Assembly: GCA_009784725.1 (NCBI GenBank)
Contig: WQXS01000002.1
Location: 62,001 to 126,000 of the forward strand
Direction of reading: 5' to 3'
DNA from: Oscillospiraceae bacterium
GTDB taxonomy: Bacteria > Bacillota > Clostridia > Oscillospirales > Oscillospiraceae
DNA length: 64,000 nt
Made by a program: the position numbers and the translations under genes. The notes under the pieces were generated by a model. It was not told where the DNA came from, ran no database searches, and was given only the letters and a program-made list of their open reading frames with translations. Of this stretch, positions 17,772 through 25,496 are shown in pieces (positions within the stretch are counted from its first letter, which is position 1; each line of letters starts with the position of its first letter).

Positions 17772-18719
17772 TTAATCTTTTTTGTCCGAGCTGTCTTTTA
17801 TTATATAAACCGGGCGGCGTTTACCCTCGAGATATGATTTTGCCATGTATTGCCCGAGAATTCCCGTACAAAACAGTTGAATGCCGCCGACAAAAAGAAT
17901 TATTGTTACCGTTGATGCCCAGCCGTCAACAGGGTCGCCGAATATAAGCCACCGTATAATTAAGAAAATTATACTTATAAATGACAAAGCACAAAACAGC
18001 ATTCCAAAAACCGATGATATGGCAAGCGGTCTTACGGAAAATGCAGTTATTCCTTCAAGCGAATACATGAGCAAGCCCCAAAAGCTCCACTTTGTAGTCC
18101 CCGCAATACGTGGTTTATTTTCATATGCAATCCATTTTGTTGAAAACCCGACCCAGTTGAAAAGACCCTTTGAAAATCTGTTATATTCCCTGAGTGTTAA
18201 TACAGCATCAACCATTTGACGCTTCATCAGGCGGAAATCCCTGGCTCCGTCAACCATTTGTGTTTCCGATATTTTATTGATAAGGCGATAAAATCCCCGG
18301 GCAAAAAACGATCGGATTCGAGGTTCACCGAGGCGGTTAACTCTGCGTGTTGCAACACAGTCATAATCCCCTTCGGTCAACGTTTCATACATTTCCGGAA
18401 GTAATCCGGGCGGGTCCTGCAAATCAACATCCATCACGGCAACATAATCTCCTGTTGCCGCTTCAAGACCTGCAAACAAAGCCGCTTCTTTACCGAAGTT
18501 ACGGGAAAACGAAATGTATCTCACACGGTCATCGGTTTTCTCAAGGTTTTTTAGAATCTCCAAGGTCTTATCCGCAGATCCGTCATCAACAAAAAGATAT
18601 TCAAAATCAACGGATTGCATTGTTGATGCAACCTTTGTAATTTCATCCAAAAACAGATGAATACTCTCTTCTTCGTTATAGCATGGAATAACGATACTTA
18701 TAAGATTTTTTTCCATCAT
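17772..18719 (-). CDS. Polyprenyl-phosphate glycosyltransferase (GT2, GtrB/DPM-like)
   Basis: A 315-residue GT2 enzyme that probably makes a polyprenyl-phosphate-linked sugar at the inner membrane face. Motifs are ISIVIPCYNEEESI, FVDDGSADKT, RNFGKEAALFAGLEAATGDY and MDVDLQDPP (the DxD site near residue 97). Two hydrophobic helices follow at about 235-305 (SSVFGMLFCALSFISIIFLII and TIILFVGGIQLFCTGILGQYM), as in GtrB-type proteins. It directly precedes the DUF6311-like membrane protein. GGAGG precedes two consecutive ATGs (18719 and 18716), so the start is uncertain by one codon. Confidence 0.87.
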   Translation of the reverse strand: MMEKNLISIVIPCYNEEESIHLFLDEITKVASTMQSVDFEYLFVDDGSADKTLEILKNLEKTDDRVRYISFSRNFGKEAALFAGLEAATGDYVAVMDVDLQDPPGLLPEMYETLTEGDYDCVATRRVNRLGEPRIRSFFARGFYRLINKISETQMVDGARDFRLMKRQMVDAVLTLREYNRFSKGLFNWVGFSTKWIAYENKPRIAGTTKWSFWGLLMYSLEGITAFSVRPLAISSVFGMLFCALSFISIIFLIIRWLIFGDPVDGWASTVTIILFVGGIQLFCTGILGQYMAKSYLEGKRRPVYIIKDSSDKKD

Positions 18720-18733
18720 GCGAACCTCCGTGT

Positions 18734-20179
18734 TTATTGCCTTGCCGCTATTTTCTTCACCAAAGTCCAGCCCGATTTAATACTGCGCCACCCTTCGGCA
18801 GGATCCCTGAACGCCTGTCCCAGCTTCATTAATAAATAACGGGGGCGCAGATGATAACGCTTCAGGTTTGCTTCGCAAAGAGCCACCATTTCGTCTGCCG
18901 TCATACCTTCAATATTCGTTACACAATTATGGCTTCCGTTATCCTTGAGCCATTTTGAATAATCTTCTGTAATTAAATATCCCTTTTCCTTTGCCCACTC
19001 ATATGCTTCGGTGCCGGGGTACACATATAAAGGATAAAACTGCATTGAATCGCAGTTGATCTTCACCGCAAATTGATAATTTTTTTCCTGTATTTCCTTT
19101 GAATCACCCGGTGTTCCGCACATAATACAGCCATGTACCATAATCTTTGCCCTGCGTGCATCCTCGGCAAATTTATAGTACTTTTCAATTTTTTCACTCT
19201 TATGCATTAAATCCAGAGTATTCTGGTCGGCACTTTCAAATCCGACTGTTACAAGCCTGCAGCCCGCACGGCGCATCAGCTTTAATGTCTCATAATCAAC
19301 ATCTCCCCGCACATTACAATACCAGGTCATGTTAACCTTGCGCTCGATAAGAAGCTCACATATTCTTTGAACACGTTTTGGATTTGCGGCAAAACAATCA
19401 TCCTCAATGCCGATTTCCTTTACATCGGGGAAGTTTTCTTTTATATATTCAAATTCGGCAACTACATTTTCAGGTGAACGTGCTCTGTAACGCCTGCTGT
19501 GAAAGGTTTGAGGATACACACAAAAAAAGCATTGGAACGGGCAGCCTCTGCCTGTGATAATCATAATCATCGGATACTTTGCCGCCGCAAAGAAATAATT
19601 TCTGTGATTGAAATATTTTTTATAAACCGAACTTACAAAAGGAAGCTCATCAAGATTTTCTATTTTTTCACGAGGACCGGTTCGTGTTATATTACCGTTT
19701 TGTTGTAACGCAAGCCCCGTAACATCGTTAACAGAGCCGTTACCAGCAATTGCATCCGCAAGGTCACGGATAATATAGTCATATTCACCGATTGCTATTG
19801 CATCAAGGTTGTCGGATAATTGGAGTGTCTCCTCGGGCAGAGCTGACGGATGTGTCCCGACAAGCACTATAAAACAATCGGGAACATCTTTTTTTATTGC
19901 CTCTGCTACTTTTACGTCGCTGTAAATCGATGGAGTGCTTGTATCCAAAACAGCAAGCCCGGGTTTAAAGCTTTTAATTTTTTCCAGAGTCTGTTCTAAA
20001 GAAAGACCATCGGCGGGGGAGTCTGTAAGCTGTATTTCATGTCCTGCATTTTCTGCGACTCCTGCAGCATATGCAAGCCAAAAAGGATAGTATAATGTAC
20101 CGCCGCTCGTCACGGCGGGACTTCTTGAGGTTCTTGAAAAACGGCCTTTAAAGGGCGGGTTCAGAAAAGCGATTTTCAT
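18734..20179 (-). CDS. B12-binding-domain radical SAM protein (copy 3, divergent)
   Basis: A 481-residue protein with an N-terminal cobalamin-type domain (NPPFKGRFSRTSRSP at residue 6, LVGTHPSALPEETLQ, AIAIGEYDYIIRDL) and a radical SAM core with ITGRGCPFQCFFCVYPQ near residue 198. It has the same domain order as the copies at 8260 and 12569 but differs clearly in sequence, so it probably has another substrate. It lies between a GT2 gene and the heptose genes. ATG 20179 has AAAGGAT upstream. It may methylate or otherwise alter a sugar or lipid intermediate; this is inference. Confidence 0.83.
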   Translation of the reverse strand: MKIAFLNPPFKGRFSRTSRSPAVTSGGTLYYPFWLAYAAGVAENAGHEIQLTDSPADGLSLEQTLEKIKSFKPGLAVLDTSTPSIYSDVKVAEAIKKDVPDCFIVLVGTHPSALPEETLQLSDNLDAIAIGEYDYIIRDLADAIAGNGSVNDVTGLALQQNGNITRTGPREKIENLDELPFVSSVYKKYFNHRNYFFAAAKYPMIMIITGRGCPFQCFFCVYPQTFHSRRYRARSPENVVAEFEYIKENFPDVKEIGIEDDCFAANPKRVQRICELLIERKVNMTWYCNVRGDVDYETLKLMRRAGCRLVTVGFESADQNTLDLMHKSEKIEKYYKFAEDARRAKIMVHGCIMCGTPGDSKEIQEKNYQFAVKINCDSMQFYPLYVYPGTEAYEWAKEKGYLITEDYSKWLKDNGSHNCVTNIEGMTADEMVALCEANLKRYHLRPRYLLMKLGQAFRDPAEGWRSIKSGWTLVKKIAARQ

Positions 20180-20197
20180 ATATTTTTATCCTTTTGT

Positions 20198-20758
20198 TTA
20201 CAGCTTTTTCATGAGCACACTCATCATTAAGTGGTCGAGAATCATATGCACATCCTCAGTAATCTGCATATCATCGATCGGCACATTAAATGAAATATCA
20301 ACCATCCTTGCGAGCTTTCCGCCGTCAAAGCCTGTGATACCTATAGTTTTTATACTCTGCTCTTTTGCGTACTTTATAGCCCGAAGCACGTTTTCGGAGT
20401 TACCGCTTCCGGAAATCGCTATTACCAGGTCATTTTTCTTAAGCCTACCATGAAGCTGATACTCAAATACGTTTTCATATCCCGAATCATTAGCTATTGC
20501 CATGACAGTCGGGACATTATCATTGAGGCATATGAAATTGAACTTTTTGCCGAGTTTTTCCGAAACACCCTTGTTAAAATCATTTTGAAAATGCGAAGCG
20601 GTGGAAGCACTCCCGCCGTTACCGAAAATATAGATGCTTCCGTCATTATTATATGCTTCGACAATAGCTGTCATCACATCGTTTATCGATGATGTGTCGA
20701 GCAGTTTTATTACTTCAATTTCTTTATTTATATAAGCTTCGATTTCCTGTTTATACAT
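20198..20758 (-). CDS. gmhA: Sedoheptulose-7-phosphate isomerase
   Basis: A 186-residue SIS-domain protein of the GmhA family, which converts sedoheptulose 7-phosphate to D-glycero-D-manno-heptose 7-phosphate in the cytoplasm. FGNGGSASTASHFQNDF near residue 45 and AISGSGNSENVLRAI near 113 are the phosphosugar-binding segments. It lies directly after the HddC-GmhB fusion gene (two-base gap) and close to HddA, so a complete route to GDP-heptose is present. ATG 20758 has GAGGA upstream. The specific function is well supported by both family and context. Confidence 0.9.
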   Translation of the reverse strand: MYKQEIEAYINKEIEVIKLLDTSSINDVMTAIVEAYNNDGSIYIFGNGGSASTASHFQNDFNKGVSEKLGKKFNFICLNDNVPTVMAIANDSGYENVFEYQLHGRLKKNDLVIAISGSGNSENVLRAIKYAKEQSIKTIGITGFDGGKLARMVDISFNVPIDDMQITEDVHMILDHLMMSVLMKKL

Positions 20759-20760
20759 TT

Positions 20761-22074
20761 TTAATCCTCATCCCGATATGACAATATATATTCAACCGCA
20801 TCAAGTATATTCTCTGCTGTATAATCGGGTGTTACATCATACTTTTTATCTTCTCCCGCCTGACCCGTTTTCACAAGTACAGTTCTCGTTCCTGCGTTTT
20901 TTCCCGCTTTTATATCCACAGTAGTATCACCTATAAACCATGATTTTGTCAAGTCTATGTGATGTTTGACCGCTGCGGTTTGCATCAGACCCGGTTTCGG
21001 TTTTCTGCACTCACAGTCAATCTTGTATATAGGATTCTCCTCGGGAAAACCCTTGTCCGGATGATGCGGACAGTAGAATAAATCGTCGAGATACACATGA
21101 TTTTCACCCAGAACAGTCTGGAGCTTTTTGTGGATTTCCTCAACATCGTCAATACTGCAAAGACCTCTTGCCACAACAGGTTGATTGGTTATAAGCACAG
21201 CAAGATACTTCGAAGTGTTAAGCTTTTTGAGCGCTTCGGCTGCTTTGTCTTCAAGCTCAAGCTGCCCGGGTTTGGATAATAATCCGATATGCTTATTAAC
21301 TGTCCCGTCCCTGTCCAAAAAAACACACTGCTGCGGTTTGGAAAGATTCTTTGCAGCAACAACACCGTTTCGAAGGTCATTTGAAACCCTGTCAACCCTG
21401 TCAATTGTCCCTGCATCTTTAATATATTCGGTTGAAACATATCCGTATATATCACTGTCTTTACCGCATCTGCCGAACAATATTTCATGTTCAAGGTCAA
21501 TCTTGCTGTTTTCAAGAAGCTCATCACATATCGCTTTTGAAATGATATAAAAACCGGCATTGACCATGTTCGAGTACCAGTATGAACGGACATTTTTTTT
21601 GCTGTCAAAACCTGTTATACGGTTATTTTCATCCAGAATCACCAAATCCGAGTCAAACGGGTGTGAGTTCGGGTGAACAAAAAGTGTTGCCGCTGCTTTT
21701 TTCTGCTTATGAAAACACTCCATCCGGTTCGTATCAATATCAAATATTACATCACCATAAACAAGCAGAAAATAATCATCCTTTAAGAAAAAACCGATAT
21801 GTGCAAGCGCACCTGCTGTCCCCATTGGAATTTCTTCTTTGTAATAACAAATACTTACATTAAACTTACTGCCGTCACCAAAATATTCTTGTATCGTTTC
21901 GCCTAAATGCCCGATAATAATACAAATATCGGTTATGCCGTTTCTGTACAAGCATTCAATTTGCCATTCCAAAACAGGCTTGCCGTTTATCGGAATCATA
22001 GGCTTCGGAAGCTCATCCTGTGTAAGCTCTAACAGCCTTGTCCCTTTACCGCCCGCCATAATAACAGCTTGCAT
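20761..22074 (-). CDS. Fused heptose-1-P nucleotidyltransferase and heptose-1,7-bisphosphate phosphatase (HddC-GmhB)
   Basis: A 437-residue two-domain protein. Residues 1-225 are a nucleotidyltransferase (QAVIMAGGKGTRLLELT, LPKPMIPINGKP) of HddC type. Residues about 235-437 are a HAD phosphatase of GmhB type (VFLDRDGTVNKH, FYCPHHPDKG, CECRKPKPG with zinc-binding cysteines, FIGDTTVDIKAG). Together with GmhA and HddA these steps give GDP-D-glycero-alpha-D-manno-heptose, used for S-layer and wall glycans in Gram-positives. The order of action is phosphatase then nucleotidyltransferase, so the fusion would carry out consecutive steps. The ORF track extends 22 codons too far, into a tandem repeat (frame MQNAEISAECRNKCRMQ); ATG 22074 with AGAAAGG upstream is the likely start. 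Confidence 0.88.
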   Translation of the reverse strand: MQAVIMAGGKGTRLLELTQDELPKPMIPINGKPVLEWQIECLYRNGITDICIIIGHLGETIQEYFGDGSKFNVSICYYKEEIPMGTAGALAHIGFFLKDDYFLLVYGDVIFDIDTNRMECFHKQKKAAATLFVHPNSHPFDSDLVILDENNRITGFDSKKNVRSYWYSNMVNAGFYIISKAICDELLENSKIDLEHEILFGRCGKDSDIYGYVSTEYIKDAGTIDRVDRVSNDLRNGVVAAKNLSKPQQCVFLDRDGTVNKHIGLLSKPGQLELEDKAAEALKKLNTSKYLAVLITNQPVVARGLCSIDDVEEIHKKLQTVLGENHVYLDDLFYCPHHPDKGFPEENPIYKIDCECRKPKPGLMQTAAVKHHIDLTKSWFIGDTTVDIKAGKNAGTRTVLVKTGQAGEDKKYDVTPDYTAENILDAVEYILSYRDED

Positions 22075-22087
22075 AAACACTATGCCT

Positions 22088-22192
22088 TTCTGCATTCTGC
22101 ACTTATTTCTGCATTCTGCACTTATTTCTGCATTTTGCACTTATTTCTGCATTCTGCATTTTTATTTCTGCATTCTGCATTTTTATTTCTTA
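22088..22192. repeat. Tandem TGCATT-type repeat array (locus 1)
   Basis: About five imperfect copies of a 19-21-base unit (like tttctgcattctgcactta) fill the space between the stop of the GHMP kinase gene and the start of the HddC-GmhB gene. A second array with the same unit and orientation lies at 58772-58827. Both sit directly after the stop of a minus-strand gene. The array is not coding, although the ORF track reads through part of it. Confidence 0.85.
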
Positions 22193-22202
22193 TTTATATA
22201 AG

Positions 22203-23189
22203 TTAGTCCCAATATTTATCACCGATGAAAATAATCGATGTCCCGTCATTTTCGATACTAAAGGATAATTCTTTGAGATTTAATGCCTTTCGTAAGCCCT
22301 CTTGTTTATCCTGCTCACAATAAAACAGGAAGAATCCCGCTCCGCCGGCACCAAGAAGTTTACCGCCTGTTGCACCATTACTCAGAGCTTTTTCATAGAT
22401 ATCATCGAGATAACCGGAGGATATCCCGCTTGCCAGAGTTTTTTTAAGCAGCCAGCTTTCATTTAAAATTTCTCCGACTGCATCGGTATTTTTATTTTCC
22501 AGCTCCTGCTTCATCGTCTCCGTTAACCGGCACATTTGCTTTAGATTACTGATATTTTCAGGTTTTGAAAAGTTAGCTGTCTGCTCCGTGAGAATTTCGT
22601 TTGCATTGCGTACTTCTCCCGTATAAAACATAAGAAGGTTACCCTGCAGCTTGTCAATTTCTTTTTTCCCAAGCAATAGCGGCTCAACTGTTACAGAATC
22701 GTTTGAGTTAAAGCGTATGAAATTTAACCCTCCCATCGCTGCTGCATATTGGTCCTGCTTGCCGATGGGAGATTTCAGATGTTCAATTTCAATTTCACAT
22801 GCAAGCTCTGCAAGTTTGGGTTTGCTGATAAGCTTACCCATATAAGCATTCACCGTATGCAGCAGTCCGACAGTAAAAGAGCTCGACGACCCGAGTCCCG
22901 TTCCTGCAGGTATATCCGCCATACTTGTAAGCTCAACACCGCTTAAATCATACATATTCAGCACCTTGTGAAAAATGCTGTGTTCAATATCTTTTATATC
23001 CGTAACAACTTCAGTCTTTGAATACTTAAGAACAGTCGTACCCTCATGAAAATACGGATGAATCATAATAAACATGTACTTATTTATTGATGCAGACAGT
23101 ACACATCCGCCATGTTCTCTGTAAAACCCTGCAATATCGCTGCCTCCGCCGCAAAGACTGACGCGAAATGGTGTTTTGGTTATAATCAT
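22203..23189 (-). CDS. hddA: D-glycero-D-manno-heptose-7-phosphate kinase (GHMP family)
   Basis: A 328-residue GHMP kinase. It opens with IITKTPFRVSLCGGGSDIAGFY, and the ATP-binding motif is PAGTGLGSSSSFTVGLL near residue 95. A glycine-rich C-terminal motif reads GATGGKLLGAGGAGFFLFY. HddA phosphorylates heptose 7-phosphate at C1, the step between GmhA and GmhB, which are encoded just downstream. Some fucose kinases and related GHMP enzymes look similar; the neighbouring genes decide for the heptose role. The start ATG overlaps the stop of the DUF2304 gene (ATGA) and has GGAGA upstream. Confidence 0.88.
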   Translation of the reverse strand: MIITKTPFRVSLCGGGSDIAGFYREHGGCVLSASINKYMFIMIHPYFHEGTTVLKYSKTEVVTDIKDIEHSIFHKVLNMYDLSGVELTSMADIPAGTGLGSSSSFTVGLLHTVNAYMGKLISKPKLAELACEIEIEHLKSPIGKQDQYAAAMGGLNFIRFNSNDSVTVEPLLLGKKEIDKLQGNLLMFYTGEVRNANEILTEQTANFSKPENISNLKQMCRLTETMKQELENKNTDAVGEILNESWLLKKTLASGISSGYLDDIYEKALSNGATGGKLLGAGGAGFFLFYCEQDKQEGLRKALNLKELSFSIENDGTSIIFIGDKYWD

Positions 23190-23575
23190 GATTTATTATC
23201 TCCGTCTTTTAAATCCCGCTCGTCAAGCTTTTCCTTAAGAATACGCAGTTCATTTTCATATATTGAGTTTAACTGTATAAGCTCGGTAACTTTTTCATTC
23301 AAGTTATGAACCGTTGCGGTCAATCTGTAAATCAGAAAGAACACAAAAAGAAACGCCATTGCAAATATAAGTGACGGCGCATAATCCACTCCAACCATAA
23401 CGGCAAGTTTATCAACATAATCCATATAAAATGGTGACAAAATCAATATAAGCCCGGCAAAAGCCCATATAAGACTGTCCTTTTCGGAAAACTTTTTTCT
23501 TTTCACATTTACAATCAGAAAAACTATTGCAAAAACGCCTATTATGACAAAGGGTATGTATCTTAGATTATACAT
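23186..23575 (-). CDS. DUF2304 membrane protein (copy 1)
   Basis: A small protein, 129 residues from ATG 23575. It has three hydrophobic segments (IPFVIIGVFAIVFLIV, IWAFAGLILILSPFY, SLIFAMAFLFVFFLIY) and a charged coiled-coil tail (NEKVTELIQLNSIYENELRIL). It matches the DUF2304 family, usually found next to dolichol-phosphate-mannose-synthase-like GT2 genes and thought to assist them at the membrane. The GT2 gene immediately upstream overlaps it by eight bases. The track start at 23611 lies inside that GT2; ATG 23575 with GGGAGGAAA is preferred. Confidence 0.8.
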   Translation of the reverse strand: MYNLRYIPFVIIGVFAIVFLIVNVKRKKFSEKDSLIWAFAGLILILSPFYMDYVDKLAVMVGVDYAPSLIFAMAFLFVFFLIYRLTATVHNLNEKVTELIQLNSIYENELRILKEKLDERDLKDGDNKS

Positions 23576-24302
23576 TTTTCGATTTCCTCCCGAACAATTT
23601 AAAAATACCAATCAGTAATAAGCTATAGGTACATTTTATTGCGTATTTTATTGGTTTTATTATACCCGCATGCATGCTGACCCCATCGGTTCTTTCCGCC
23701 ATCTCGCATGATACCTCACTAACAACGTACCCCTCAAGAATCATTCTTGCAATCAGGTTGGCGTCCGGAAATTCTGGATACTCACCGGGTATAGAATATT
23801 TTTTTATGGTTTTTTTATCCTGTATTTGAAACCCGGAGGTAGGGTCGGTAATTTTTTTACCTGTAAGGACTTTTATCATAAACGAAAATAAAGCAGTACC
23901 TATTTTTCGGAAAAACGGATGCTTATAACCGGTATTATCCAAAAATCTTGAACCTATTATAATATTGCTCCCTGAGGTTAATATTCCGTCATACAACTTT
24001 ACGGCTTCCTTCGCCTTGTGCTGGCCGTCTCCGTCAAACTGGATAACATAATCATAATTATTCCTGTTTGCATATATTATTCCCGTCTGCACCGCTCCGG
24101 AATAACCGAGATTCAGAGGCAGATTTAAGTAATTGACACCAAGCTCCTTTAGCACTTGAATCGTACCGTCGGATGAGTTGTCGTTTACGGCAATAATATC
24201 CGCATCCCCAAAAACATGCCGAATATCTTCAACAGGCCTGCGGATGTTCTTTTCTTCATTATATACAGGTATAACAAATAAAAGACTTTTCTCCCTGTCC
24301 AT
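23568..24302 (-). CDS. Polyprenyl-phosphate GT2 glycosyltransferase (module 1)
   Basis: A 244-residue DPM1-like GT2 enzyme: LLFVIPVYNEEKNI, AVNDNSSDGT, LPLNLGYSGAVQTGI, QFDGDGQHKA (DxD site near residue 90), and GSRFLDNTGYK. It lacks long C-terminal helices, so the DUF2304 partner encoded next may tether it to the membrane. It probably makes a polyprenyl-phosphate sugar donor for one of the multi-pass transferases in this operon. ATG 24302 overlaps the stop of the upstream DUF2304 gene as TAATG. Confidence 0.86.
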   Translation of the reverse strand: MDREKSLLFVIPVYNEEKNIRRPVEDIRHVFGDADIIAVNDNSSDGTIQVLKELGVNYLNLPLNLGYSGAVQTGIIYANRNNYDYVIQFDGDGQHKAKEAVKLYDGILTSGSNIIIGSRFLDNTGYKHPFFRKIGTALFSFMIKVLTGKKITDPTSGFQIQDKKTIKKYSIPGEYPEFPDANLIARMILEGYVVSEVSCEMAERTDGVSMHAGIIKPIKYAIKCTYSLLLIGIFKLFGRKSKNV

Positions 24303-24733
24303 TACACATCCTTTATTGCTTCCGGTGTTTTCTCTGCACCGGCTTCGTTACTGCCGATAATGTTGCTATTTTTGTTACTGCCGCCGGCCTTTTCCTTTTT
24401 CCCTGCTTCAAATTCTAAAATTGCAATATTTTGTGTGAGCTTACGAAGTCTTGCCGACAAACGGGAAACAACAATTGTCAGGCTGATACAAATACATGCA
24501 AGAAATGCTATTCCGACAAGAAATAATGTATTTACCGGAACATCAATACCAAGCAGCACCGATAAACTGTCCAGTAACCCCGGGAAGATGCAGAGCACCG
24601 TTATACCGAGTAATGCAAAAATCCAGACAAGGCAATATTTTAAATCAAGCTTTTGTCTGCGAAGCATTACAATAAAAAAGATAAATAATGCAACTATAAT
24701 AATAAGCATTGTCACGCGAAGTTGAATAAGCAC
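24302..24733 (-). CDS. DUF2304 membrane protein (copy 2)
   Basis: A 143-residue protein with the same plan as the copy at 23186: three membrane helices (MLIIIVALFIFFIVML, CLVWIFALLGITVLCIF, TLFLVGIAFLACICISLTIVV), then a helical charged tail. The last ~30 residues are low-complexity (KKEKAGGSNKNSN). The start is GTG at 24733, seven bases after GGGAG. It lies between two GT2 genes, forming the second half of a duplicated GT2-DUF2304 module. The role is inferred from that pairing. Confidence 0.78.
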   Translation of the reverse strand: MLIQLRVTMLIIIVALFIFFIVMLRRQKLDLKYCLVWIFALLGITVLCIFPGLLDSLSVLLGIDVPVNTLFLVGIAFLACICISLTIVVSRLSARLRKLTQNIAILEFEAGKKEKAGGSNKNSNIIGSNEAGAEKTPEAIKDV

Positions 24734-24763
24734 AGTATTTCTCCCACTCTTACATAAAATAAA

Positions 24764-25456
24764 TCATTTTGCTCTGATTGTTGAACTGATTAAAATCCCG
24801 AGCGAAACCTTAAGCATATAATATAACGGTTGCAGTGCCTTTATGGATGATTCACCGCCCTGCCGCTGCCGCATTGTTACCGGCACTTCCTTTACCCGAA
24901 GATTATTTTTCAGCGCAAGCATATTACTTTCCGGCTCAGGATAATCCATTGCATAATACCTGTCAAAAAGCTGCATCGTTTTTATATTTGCAGCTCGAAA
25001 CCCACTCGTTGCATCGGTTATCCGCTTTCCGCTCAGGCAATATATCAAAAATTTAAAAAAATTGATGCCAACACGTCTCATTGCAGAGGATTGAAATCCC
25101 GTTTTTTCAATAAATCTTGACCCGATTACCAGATCAGCTTCATTTTTTTCAATCGGAGCTACAATTGTTCCAATCTGTCCGGGGTCATGCTGACCGTCAC
25201 CGTCAACCTGAACTGCAATATCGTAGCCGTAATAAACAGCGTAGCGGTATCCCGCCTGTACAGCTCCGCCGATTCCGAGATTCAAAGGTAAATCAAGATA
25301 CGGTATCCCTTTCTCCCGGAGCACATCCCTGCTGCTGTCAGTGCTGCAGTCGTTAATGACAATGACATCATAAGGAGTTTTTTCGCGTATTTCCTCATAC
25401 AATGAAGCAATTGTCTCCTGCTCATTATAACAGGGTATAAGTAAAATTGTTTTCAT
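24764..25456 (-). CDS. Polyprenyl-phosphate GT2 glycosyltransferase (module 2)
   Basis: A 230-residue DPM1-like GT2 enzyme with ILLIPCYNEQETIASL, VINDCSTDSS, LPLNLGIGGAVQAGYRYA, QVDGDGQHDPGQ (DxD site) and GSRFIEKTGFQSS. It is clearly a paralogue of the 23568-24302 product. It probably makes a second polyprenyl-linked sugar, or the same one for another acceptor. The order from the promoter is DUF2142 membrane protein, this GT2, DUF2304, GT2, DUF2304. The ribosome binding site TGGAA before ATG 25456 is moderate. Confidence 0.86.
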   Translation of the reverse strand: MKTILLIPCYNEQETIASLYEEIREKTPYDVIVINDCSTDSSRDVLREKGIPYLDLPLNLGIGGAVQAGYRYAVYYGYDIAVQVDGDGQHDPGQIGTIVAPIEKNEADLVIGSRFIEKTGFQSSAMRRVGINFFKFLIYCLSGKRITDATSGFRAANIKTMQLFDRYYAMDYPEPESNMLALKNNLRVKEVPVTMRQRQGGESSIKALQPLYYMLKVSLGILISSTIRAK

Positions 25457-25496
25457 ATAATTAATTCCATCGGTTCCAATATATTAACCAAAATAA

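Noticed and set aside
22075-22140. N-terminal extension of the HddC-GmhB protein (MQNAEISAECRNK)
   Set aside because: It is translated tandem repeat; ATG 22074 has a proper ribosome binding site and starts exactly at the conserved domain.
22088-22192. CRISPR array
   Set aside because: The repeat unit is about 20 bases without unique spacers, and no cas gene is present in the window.
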